Positions 1 to 6,153 of a stretch of 52,266 bases of DNA are shown here, piece after piece. Every line of letters begins with the position of its first letter. The stretch's first letter is position 1. The notes below the pieces were generated by a model. The model made no database searches and had not been told where the DNA came from. It saw nothing but the letters and a program-made list of their open reading frames with translations. This DNA comes from Phaeobacter sp. HF9A (GTDB lineage: Bacteria > Pseudomonadota > Alphaproteobacteria > Rhodobacterales > Rhodobacteraceae), in the NCBI RefSeq assembly GCF_011806385.1, contig NZ_JAATOX010000016.1:1-52266 (forward strand). Direction: 5' to 3'. The translations under genes and the position numbers were made by a program.

Positions 1-81
1 CTTCATCGGAATCTCCTCGTTCATCCTGCCGAGAAAATTCTACTTCCGCATCCCCTTAAGATCGGGGGGGATTACCCGCCA
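1..81 (-). mobile_element. End of a second IS3-like element, cut by the window edge
   Basis: Read on the minus strand, this stretch starts with TG, runs through a C-rich tip (GGCGGGTAATCCCCCC), then a leader, a purine-rich ribosome site (GAGGAG) and an ATG AAG at 6-1. That is how the left ends of many IS3-family elements lead into orfA. Only two codons are inside the window, so the element cannot be typed. The TG...CA style end is placed at position 81 by inspection. Confidence 0.35.
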
Positions 82-210
82 TAGAGTGGCACCTCTCCGA
101 TCTGAATTCTGTGGGCGTCAATTTCGATTGCACAGACTAGGGCGCTGATTTGCTTGATCGTGCGGCGGTCGGGGTTCGCATCACCGTATTGTCCTGTGCC
201 AAACTCCTGT

Positions 211-1228
211 TCACAGCCCCAGCACAGCGGTGGGCGGTCTTGGTGCTGTGGAGACTGCCAGCGCGCAGGTCGTGCCTTTCTGCAGATAGCGCACCTGAAG
301 GGTTCGGGTTTGTCGGGGTAGATAGGTCCGCCGCCGGATAGGCTCTCGTTTCAGAAGCTGGAAGACGCTCTCGGCCGCGGCGTTCTCATGGCAATTGCCG
401 CGTCGGCTCATGCTGGACTCCAGATTGTGCGGGCTGAGGAACCTCTGCCATTCCCGGCGGGAGAACAGGTCGATGACGACACAGAGGTCCGTCCATGTGG
501 CCGCCATCGGTCCGATGCCCATGCCGGACGCGAGCCCTGATGGGGCTTGATGAAGGTGATAGCGGTGAGCCAAACCTGATCGGGGGCGGATGCCTCGAAC
601 CGCTGCTCCGGCCTGGTCTCGGCCTGGATGGTTGGCTTGCCACCGGACCGGCCCGGACGACGCTTGTCGCCAACCTGCGCGCAGATGCCAGCAAGGGATG
701 CCAAGCGGGCCACTCGGTTCTCAGAGATGCTCTCGCCCTGATCGCGCAAATCGTCCGTCCGTTTGCGAGAACCGTAGACCTTGCCGCTGTCAGCCCAGGC
801 CTGCCGGATCAACTCGGTTTGCCGTTCATCCTCCTGCGCAGGGTGGCTTCACGGCTCCTTAAGCCATGCATAGAAGCCCGAGAAATGGACCCGCAGCACC
901 CAGCACATGGCCCGAACGCCGAACTCGCCCTGATGCGCGGGGATAAAGACGTACTCCATTGGGACCCTCGCGCGAAGTACACCGTTGCCTTTCTTAGTAT
1001 ATCGCGCTCCTCGGTCACTCTGGCCAGCTCGCGCTTGAGACGCTGGTTCTCATCCTCATGGTCAACGCCCCGATTAGGGACCGGCGCCCCGAACAGCTTC
1101 ATCCACTTGTAAAGGGCATGCGTCCTGACACCCAACCGGCGGGAAACCTCCCGAACCGGATACCTCCGCACCTTGATCTGATGCACTGCATCGCGCTTGA
1201 ACGCGTCGCTGTAATTGCTTGTCCCCAT
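211..1228 (-). pseudogene. Decayed IS3-family transposase (orfA plus broken orfB)
   Basis: The orfA part starts at ATG 1228 after a GGAGG site. It encodes a helix-turn-helix and coiled coil typical of IS3 OrfA (YSDAFKRDAVHQI, RRLGVRTHALYKW, ERDILRKATVYFA). The orfB part is spread over different frames below about 812 (IRQAWADSGKVYGSRK, then CVVIDLFSRREWQRFL, SRRGNCHENAAAESVF). Two defects are visible. The first catalytic Asp of the DDE core is replaced (VWLTAITF where VWVTDITY is expected). The segment between the DLFSRR and WQRFL motifs, which holds the second Asp (HSDQGSQ), is missing. The glutamate region survives (AAAESVF). Both the substitution and the deletion should abolish activity. 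The upstream part of this element was split off by the IS1595-type insertion and continues at 4417. Confidence 0.8.
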
Positions 1229-1252
1229 GTTGGCCTCCTTGCCTCAAAGTTA

Positions 1253-1286
1253 CGGCATTATGGAGCAAGCTCACCAAGTATGGTTA
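1253..1286 (+). repeat. Left terminal inverted repeat of the IS1595-type element
   Basis: 34 bp, 32/34 identical to the inverted right end. The inner part (on the minus strand TAACCATACTTGGTGAG) resembles the operator-like site at 1592-1611. The stop codon of the DUF6471 gene lies just inside this repeat. Confidence 0.9.
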
Positions 1287-1291
1287 GGTTG

Positions 1292-1573
1292 CTATTCCAC
1301 CTTTATTTCAAGGTCCATCGCAGCAAGGCATTGAAGTAGAAAGGCCGAACTAAAGCCGCCACGGCTTATCTTGTTCGCCACGCCCCCCGAACTCATATCG
1401 ACACCTATTGCAGACAGGCGGGCCGTAAGCTGGTCTACGGTCACGCCCTTGGACCGCATGGCCTCTCTGACCATTTCTCGCGCCTTGTCTTCATATTCGA
1501 CATTCACCGGACTTGACTTACGTGCAACCGGTTTGGGCGGCGCAGGCCTCTGCGCTCTATCAATCGTGTTCAT
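1292..1573 (-). CDS. DUF6471-like small protein of the IS1595-type element
   Basis: 93 residues. The C-terminal 65 or so residues (AREMVREAMRSKGVTVDQL, then GGVANKISRGGFSSAFLLQ) match the DUF6471 pattern as I know it: a short helical, probably DNA-binding domain with the NKISRG...F..FLLQ signature. The first 25 residues are proline- and arginine-rich and probably disordered. It is transcribed divergently from the transposase across a 97-bp gap that contains a perfect palindrome (1597-1611), so a role as repressor of the element is plausible but unproven. The gene ends six bases inside the terminal repeat. Family call by eye; function inferred. Confidence 0.7.
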   Translation of the reverse strand: MNTIDRAQRPAPPKPVARKSSPVNVEYEDKAREMVREAMRSKGVTVDQLTARLSAIGVDMSSGGVANKISRGGFSSAFLLQCLAAMDLEIKVE

Positions 1574-1596
1574 GGGTCACCTTTTTTGGAATAACC

Positions 1597-1611
1597 ATAT
1601 TCAGTGAATAT
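1597..1611. promoter_or_regulatory. Palindromic operator candidate between DUF6471 gene and transposase
   Basis: ATATTCA-G-TGAATAT is a perfect 15-bp palindrome. It lies just upstream of a TTGACG box (1617-1622) with a CATATA box about 17 bp downstream, a plausible promoter for the transposase. The extended site TAACCATATTCAGTGAAT (1592-1609) matches the inner right terminal repeat at 15 of 18 positions, so one protein could bind both. Confidence 0.5.
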
Positions 1612-1648
1612 ATGTGTTGACGCGGTTCCTGTCTACTGTCATATATGG

Positions 1649-1666
1649 CTAACCAAATAAGGTTAG
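1649..1666 (+). promoter_or_regulatory. Hairpin over the transposase ribosome-binding region
   Basis: CTAACC-AAATAA-GGTTAG ends four bases before the transposase ATG (1671). The only Shine-Dalgarno-like bases (AAGG) are partly inside the 3' arm, so the hairpin could hold translation low, as is common in transposons. Short stem, so modest confidence. Confidence 0.4.
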
Positions 1667-1670
1667 TCTC

Positions 1671-2633
1671 ATGTCACAACACTTCCTCCTCTCCCCAGCC
1701 GCCAAAACGCTTTCACTTGTGAAGGTAATGCGTATGTCTGAGGATGAAGCCCGCACCGCGTTTCGTCAAATCCGCTGGACAGAAACCGAAGGGGAGCCGA
1801 TCTGCCCAGAGTGTGGTTGTGTTGATCACTATGACCTCAAAACGCGTCAGGTGTTCAAGTGCAAGGGCTGCGCAAAGCAGTACAGCATCACGTCCGGCAC
1901 GGTCTTTCATGGCCGCAAGCTGCAAGTGCGGGACATTCTGGCGGCAATCGCGATTTTCATAAATGGCGCGAAAGGCTACAGCGCGTTGCAGTTGTCTCGC
2001 GATCTGGGTGTTGACTACAAAACCGCCTTCGTTTTGCTACACAAGGTACGCGAAAGCATAGAGACCGCGCGTAACGCAGGCGCGTTGTCTGGCGATGTTG
2101 AGGTCGATGGTGCCTACTTCGGTGGGTATGTGAAGCCCGCCAACGAAAAGAAGGATCGCAAGGACCGCCGCAAGAAGGTCCACCAGTCAGGCAAGCGCCA
2201 GAGCGTTATCGTTATGCGTGAGCGTGGCGGTCGCACACTTACCTATGTGACCAGTACCGAAGCCGAAGGCGCGGCTCTGGTGGCCGCTAACGTAGAGCGC
2301 GGCTCCACAGTACATGCAGACGAAGCATCGCACTGGGACAAGTTGGCGGGATACTTCCCAATAAAACGCATCAACCACCAAGAGGCGTATTCAAAGGAAG
2401 GTGCCTGCACCAACCAAGCGGAAAGCTTCTTTAGCCGCCTGCGTCGTGCCGAAGTTGGCACCCACCACCACATCGCAGGCAAGTACCTGCACGCCTACGC
2501 CGCTGAAATGGCATGGCGTGAGGATACCAACCGTCATGCCAACGGCACTCAGTTCACAATGGCCATCGGTGCGGTTACTGCCGCTCCTGTGTCTCGCCAG
2601 TGGGCTGGATATTGGCAGCGCCACACTGCGTAA
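1671..2633 (+). CDS. IS1595-family transposase (ISXO2-like)
   Basis: 320 residues, full length for the family. An N-terminal zinc ribbon is clear (CPECGC at about residue 45, CKGC at about 65), followed by a helical linker and the ISXO2-like DDE domain. Likely catalytic acids are Asp in VEVDGAYFGG (about 145), Asp in VHADEASHWD (about 216) and the N/E of NQAESFFSRLRR (about 250). It catalyses cut-and-paste movement at the 34-bp ends. No frameshift or stop is seen, so the element may still be active. Upstream lie a promoter-like pair and a hairpin over the weak ribosome site. Transcription runs toward the passenger genes. Confidence 0.93.
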   Translation: MSQHFLLSPAAKTLSLVKVMRMSEDEARTAFRQIRWTETEGEPICPECGCVDHYDLKTRQVFKCKGCAKQYSITSGTVFHGRKLQVRDILAAIAIFINGAKGYSALQLSRDLGVDYKTAFVLLHKVRESIETARNAGALSGDVEVDGAYFGGYVKPANEKKDRKDRRKKVHQSGKRQSVIVMRERGGRTLTYVTSTEAEGAALVAANVERGSTVHADEASHWDKLAGYFPIKRINHQEAYSKEGACTNQAESFFSRLRRAEVGTHHHIAGKYLHAYAAEMAWREDTNRHANGTQFTMAIGAVTAAPVSRQWAGYWQRHTA

Positions 2634-2776
2634 AGGCGAGAGAAAAGCGCAGTGATTGGAGCAAGCGCAACACGCCGCAAGAGACTGGCAAATCACAAGC
2701 GTGCAAAGTGCGAGTGGTGAAAATGATGTTTCTGCAGCGTCACGACTTGCCGCATGTGTCTACATAGGGTAGAAAC

Positions 2777-2807
2777 GAAAAAACCCACCGCCAATTATGG
2801 GGTGGGT
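2777..2807 (-). terminator. Rho-independent terminator pointing left inside the IS element
   Basis: On the minus strand ACCCACC pairs with GGTGGGT and is followed by six T. It therefore stops leftward transcription before it runs antisense into the transposase. No leftward gene is recognised between here and 3884, so it either insulates the transposase or ends an unannotated small RNA. Confidence 0.6.
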
Positions 2808-2862
2808 GATTCGGAACCTAGGCTGTGCAGGCCTATGATGGTTCATAGGTTGTGAGGAATAA

Positions 2863-3402
2863 ATGTCAGAATTCGTAGAAAACGTCAAGACGGCTTTAGC
2901 TGATTTACGCGCTTGGGCGCAGAAAAATCGCGATGCGGGACGCAGTGAATCCGCTGACAAGGTAGAGTCCCTCGCTGATCTTCTGGAGGGGGTACCGCAG
3001 GAGCTGATCAGGCTCTACGGACTCACTTCATCCCTTCCGGCTGAGCTTGGGAACATCCACGATCTGCCGCCAGAATTACAGGCTGAACTGTCGGTAGCCA
3101 AGACTGATGAGCTTGAGGACCAGTTGGTAACTGTTATCAAGGCTTACGGCGATCAAGCTTCCCTAGACCAAATCCTGGTCGGGCTTTTCCGAAAATTTCA
3201 GGTCACACAAAAGCGCCGGTTTCTGCAAAACAAGCTTTATCGAATGGAAACCATTTGGGGCGTCCCGGGCAAAAAGGGCGTTTATACCTCCACAGAGCCA
3301 ACAACTCTTGCGGAAGAATTTGGTAAAGTCAGGGAGACCTTTGCAAACCCAAAGGGCGTGAAGCCGCCCCCAGACGACGAAGATTCAGAGATTCCCTTCT
3401 AG
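2863..3402 (+). CDS. Passenger protein with an SSB-like acidic C-terminal tip
   Basis: 179 residues, preceded by a good ribosome site (GTGAGGAAT). I do not recognise a family. The N-terminal half is helical with regularly spaced leucines and a possible coiled coil (about residues 5-60). A middle segment (about 100-145, ending KFQVTQKRRFLQNKLYRM) looks like a helical DNA-binding region. The last residues are PPPDDEDSEIPF: a proline linker, an acidic run and a terminal I-P-F. This is the hallmark tip (DDDIPF) by which bacterial single-strand DNA-binding protein recruits repair and replication enzymes. There is no OB-fold here, so this is not SSB itself. A passenger that mimics the SSB tip could hijack or block SSB partners during transposition; that is inference. 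Confidence 0.75.
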   Translation: MSEFVENVKTALADLRAWAQKNRDAGRSESADKVESLADLLEGVPQELIRLYGLTSSLPAELGNIHDLPPELQAELSVAKTDELEDQLVTVIKAYGDQASLDQILVGLFRKFQVTQKRRFLQNKLYRMETIWGVPGKKGVYTSTEPTTLAEEFGKVRETFANPKGVKPPPDDEDSEIPF

Positions 3403-3484
3403 GGAGTTGAGCGGTTTTGCCGCTTACAATCGATTGCAACAAAGGAGGTTCGAGCAGTGGAACCCATATGACGACCACCCTGAT

Positions 3485-3511
3485 CTAATCAGAACTGGTA
3501 CTTCTGATTAG
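3485..3511. promoter_or_regulatory. Perfect 10-bp inverted repeat between two passenger genes
   Basis: CTAATCAGAA-CTGGTAC-TTCTGATTAG with no T run after it, so more likely an operator or RNA hairpin than a terminator. Just upstream a strong AAAGGAGG (3441-3448) precedes two tiny overlapping frames (GTG 3457-3471; ATG 3468-3488), which end at this hairpin. The arrangement resembles a short leader peptide ahead of a regulatory stem. Confidence 0.4.
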
Positions 3512-3668
3512 GTGAGCAGCCGCCATGAGGGCGTGCAGGGGGCGGAGTTTGCGCTTCGCCTCCATCCCTGAAACTGACCGGATTAGGACAGCATACACAT
3601 GACAGATGATTCATTTGGGTCATTTAGTCAAGTCTGACGTCCGGTCGCAGCATCTCGAAAGGCAAAAG

Positions 3669-3866
3669 ATGCACGACTGCAAGGTGACGCCCGCTATGGC
3701 GTCCGTAATCAAACTGGCACGCTCCCAACGCATCCCGTACTCGTGGATCACCGGGTATTATGTCGGCCTGAATTTTGGCCGCATTGCTGACGTGATGAAG
3801 GGGCGCTTACACCCCAAAGTCCCGCCAGCAGCGACACTCCCGCCAGACTTCCCCAAGTCGGTCTGA
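3669..3866 (+). CDS. Small HTH-like passenger protein
   Basis: 65 residues from the ATG at 3669, chosen because GAAAGG lies about seven bases upstream; an in-frame ATG at 3606 has no ribosome site. The sequence HDCKVTPAMASVIKLARSQ followed by GLNFGRIADVMKGRLHP resembles the compact helix-turn-helix of small phage and mobile-element regulators, in which the second helix reads N.GR...V..G. The proline-rich tail is probably flexible. It is the last rightward gene of the IS1595-type element and shares a bidirectional terminator with the converging gene. Probable DNA-binding accessory protein; target unknown. Confidence 0.6.
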   Translation: MHDCKVTPAMASVIKLARSQRIPYSWITGYYVGLNFGRIADVMKGRLHPKVPPAATLPPDFPKSV

Positions 3867-3873
3867 ATACGGC

Positions 3874-3903
3874 AGAGGGCGGCTCACAGGCCGCCCTCTT
3901 TCA
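3874..3903. terminator. Bidirectional terminator between converging passenger genes
   Basis: AGAGGGCGGC-TCACAG-GCCGCCCTCT followed by TTTC on the plus strand. It sits between the stop of the plus-strand gene (3866) and overlaps the stop of the minus-strand gene (3884). Confidence 0.8.
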
Positions 3904-4339
3904 GTTCCCACAGCTTACACACCCCATCCATCCCCGCCTCAACGACCAGCCCATCTTTCTTGATGGTATTTATGGAAATCCCGATACGCTTGCGCAGCAC
4001 GCGCAAGGTATCCGCATCGCCCTCTATCATTTGATCTATGACCCAAGCGTCCGCGATCTGCCGGGCCGACAGAGGGTCAGAGGCTTCCCTAAGCTGTGTT
4101 ACGATAAATCGCTTCAAGTGGCCCTTGGGCGCTGTGTGGCGAGGTATGAACCCGTCATGGTAAGTAGTCGGTGGTTTGGCGTTTGGATTGAAAAGCGCAA
4201 CGCAGGCATCAATGTGCTTGATGTTGATGCGCACCCGCTCTGCCTCTGCCGTGATTTTACCAAGCAGCTTCACTAGTTCTTTTCTTTTGGCTTTCAGCCC
4301 TGACACAGTGTTCGGACGTTCATATTCTGAGTTTTCCAT
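3884..4339 (-). CDS. Passenger protein: coiled coil plus C-terminal winged-helix-like domain
   Basis: 151 residues from Met at 4339 (MENSEYERPNTVSGL); an in-frame ATG at 4360 is an alternative, and neither has a clear ribosome site. The N-terminal 50 residues form a lysine- and glutamate-rich coiled coil (GLKAKRKELVKLLGKI). After a short linker a block from about residue 75 (GHLKRFIVTQLREA, PLSARQIADAW) to the end (ISINTIKKDGLVVEAG) has the look of a winged helix. I recall similar uncharacterised proteins in alphaproteobacterial mobile DNA but know no function. It converges on the other passengers and starts about 35 bp from the right terminal repeat. Confidence 0.65.
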   Translation of the reverse strand: MENSEYERPNTVSGLKAKRKELVKLLGKITAEAERVRINIKHIDACVALFNPNAKPPTTYHDGFIPRHTAPKGHLKRFIVTQLREASDPLSARQIADAWVIDQMIEGDADTLRVLRKRIGISINTIKKDGLVVEAGMDGVCKLWELKEGGL

Positions 4340-4374
4340 ACGGGCAGTATGGCTAACCATTTATGATTATGCAA

Positions 4375-4408
4375 TAACCATATTTGGTGAGTTTGCTCCA
4401 TAATGCCG
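4375..4408 (-). repeat. Right terminal inverted repeat of the IS1595-type element
   Basis: Inverted copy of 1253-1286 with two mismatches. It is followed directly by the second copy of the 8-bp target duplication CAAAGTTA at 4409-4416. Confidence 0.9.
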
Positions 4409-4416
4409 CAAAGTTA

Positions 4417-4650
4417 AGGCGCAAAGCGTCTACAAATCTAGGGGCACCTACGGGGGCGGCTGATCCAGCTACCTCGCCTGAGAACGCAAATTGCGCAACA
4501 GAGTCTCTCATCGTGTGGAGCGCAGGCTAACTTCAAGACGTGGATACTTCAGGTGAATACGTCAGCAGTGAAATTTTCTTCAAAATCCCTCTGGACACTT
4601 CGATTCACAGCGCATAGAAGGCCTTCACCCAAGGCGGCAAGCCTTCCCGT
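4417..4650. other. IS3 leader fragment and tRNA upstream region
   Basis: The first 40-50 bases continue the leader of the broken IS3 element that was split by the IS1595-type insertion (joining 1252 to 4417 restores an uninterrupted leader). The remainder, up to the tRNA, holds no gene that I can support; it presumably contains the tRNA promoter. Confidence 0.5.
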
Positions 4651-4725
4651 GCCCGGGTAGCTCAGGGGTAGAGCAGTGGATTGAAAATCCTCGTGTCGGT
4701 GGTTCGATTCCGCCCCCGGGCACCA
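4651..4725 (+). tRNA. tRNA-Phe (anticodon GAA)
   Basis: Complete cloverleaf with an encoded CCA. The acceptor stem is GCCCGGG (4651-4657) with CCCGGGC (4715-4721), discriminator A, CCA at 4723-4725. D-loop motif AGCTCAGGGGTAGAGC, anticodon GAA at 4683-4685 in the loop TTGAAAA, T-arm GGTGG-TTCGATT-CCGCC. The remnant integrase begins 40 bases downstream and faces it, so the 3' end of this tRNA is the likely attachment site of the adjacent phage remnant. Confidence 0.97.
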
Positions 4726-4764
4726 TTTAAATACCTGAAAAATAAGCTACTTTTTATCATGCGA

Positions 4765-5780
4765 TTAGGTCCTCTCGTCAGGGTTTGCCAGTTTCTTCTG
4801 CGGGTTTGACACTTTCGCCTTCATGGCGCGTCGTTTGTACTCCTCTTCCCAGACCTGCATCGTCTTCCGGTTCTTGCGGGCCAACGCGGCATTCTTGGAA
4901 TAATGCAGCCCCATGACCTTCGAGTCCTGAGCCAGCAGATCAGAAATTTCACGTTCGTCCTGCCCTGCCTCCCTAAGCCATGTCGCCATCGTGTGCCGCA
5001 ACCCTTTCGGAGTTAGGCCTGGCGCGGCCCTTCCATCCTGTTCGAGCTTTGTACGAAGCCGCTGCCAGGCGCTGGCGAAACCATCGTAGGTCCAAGGCGT
5101 ACCTTTCGAGCTGGCGAGAAGTGTGGGCGCATCATGCGCAGGCACCCTCGCCAGTTCTGATATGAGGACGTTGCTGATCGGGATTGCCGGGCCAGTGCAA
5201 GCCGCGCCTGGGTCCCCACCGGATGGACTTTCTCGAACCGGGCGATTTCGTCCAACGTCCAGGAATGGAATCCGTCCGGGTTGCCCTTGAGGTATTCGAC
5301 CTTTTCCGCCGGGTTGTCTTCGTGCAGATCATAGCGCAGGGCAAAACGGTAAAGCTGGCGCACGGCCTTCACCATTCCGTTGGCGGCCTCGGGACGGTCT
5401 GACATTTCGTCCCGGCGAATGCGGACATGCCTAGGCAAAAGAAGCGCGAAAGGTTTGTCCCCGTCGCCCTTGTGCTGGCAAAACCGCTCGAGGATCGCGC
5501 GACGGACCTTCTGGGTCCTGGGGTCCAATTCCTTGAACATCGCGCTCTTGTAATACTGGACGCAAAGCCAGCGAATGCTGCGCGGGACAACCTGCCCCGC
5601 CCCTTGCTCTTTCTTGGGGGCCTCGAGAGTCCAGGCGGCGGCTTTCTTGTAGTCCGCCAGGAACTCGGGCGATCCGGCCGGGCCGCGTAGCCTGACCTTC
5701 CGGCCGTGTCGCCGATAATACAGGCGGACATTGCCGTGTCTGTCGGTGTCCTCCACCACATATTTCAATCTGAATTTCAT
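4765..5780 (-). pseudogene. Tyrosine-type phage integrase with internal deletion
   Basis: The N-terminal part from Met 5780 (after GAGGAG) contains the arm-binding and core-binding regions of an alphaproteobacterial phage integrase, up to GTQARLALA at about 5190. The frame then changes. The C-terminal part resumes in another frame (SELARVPAHDAPTLLASSKG, TPWTYDGF, TPKGLRHTMATWLREAG, then the tyrosine in SKVMGLHYSKNA). About 40 residues that should lie between, including the TGQR.SD motif with the first catalytic arginine, are missing. The second arginine (GLRH) and the tyrosine are present. The loss of the first arginine and the frame change should make the enzyme inactive. It adjoins tRNA-Phe, its presumed attachment site. 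Confidence 0.85.
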
Positions 5781-5795
5781 GGACTCCTCGTTCAT

Positions 5796-6047
5796 CTACT
5801 CATCCCAAGGATTGTAGTCCGAGTCGTCACCACCTGGTAAAGCATCAAATAAACGGTCCAGGGACCTAACGTCCCACACGCGCCGCCCATCAATCTTTTT
5901 GGGCTTGGGCATACGCCCATCCGCCACCATGGCGTCGAACTTAGAGGCACCCACTCCGATGTAACCGGCCGCTTCGACACGCGACAGACCGCGCCGGGTG
6001 GGGAACGGCAGGGCACTTGTGTCATGTTTTGCGGCGGTTTGAAGCAT
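5796..6047 (-). CDS. AlpA/excisionase-like helix-turn-helix protein
   Basis: 83 residues. The core GLSRVEAAGYIGVGASKFDA...DGRMPKPKKIDGRRVWD is the MerR-like winged helix-turn-helix of AlpA and excisionase proteins: a helix-turn-helix followed by a basic wing with the G.R.W motif, and then SLDRLFDAL. Such proteins switch on integrase or act as excision factors. The stop codon abuts the next gene, the integrase, so the two were probably co-transcribed. It looks intact although the integrase is broken. Confidence 0.8.
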   Translation of the reverse strand: MLQTAAKHDTSALPFPTRRGLSRVEAAGYIGVGASKFDAMVADGRMPKPKKIDGRRVWDVRSLDRLFDALPGGDDSDYNPWDE

Positions 6048-6153
6048 GGGACCTCAGACGCGAAAGGTTGGAGGGATAGCCCGCCCCGGATCAGGCGTTG
6101 AAGGGGCGGGCTGCGCCGCTGCGGCGTGGTGCAGTCTTATGGCGTCTTAGCTT

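Larger units (their letters stand above)
1253..4408 (+). mobile_element. IS1595-type element with passenger genes, 3,156 bp
   Basis: The left end (1253-1286) and the reverse complement of the right end (4375-4408) match at 32 of 34 bases, beginning CGGCATTATGGAGCAA. Both ends are flanked by the same 8-bp sequence, CAAAGTTA (1245-1252 and 4409-4416). Eight-base target duplications are the rule for the IS1595 family, and the internal transposase fits that family. The element holds a DUF6471-like gene, the transposase, two plus-strand passengers and a converging minus-strand passenger. It is visibly less GC-rich than the flanks. Intact ends, an intact transposase and a perfect duplication point to a recent insertion. 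It sits just upstream of the ribosome site of the older IS3 orfA. Confidence 0.9.

Noticed and set aside
82-130. Search for the far inverted end of the decayed IS3 element (TAGAGTGGCACCTCTCC versus TCTAGGGGCACCTACGG near 4436).
   Set aside because: The similarity is in direct, not inverted, orientation and is short, so the border of this element could not be fixed.
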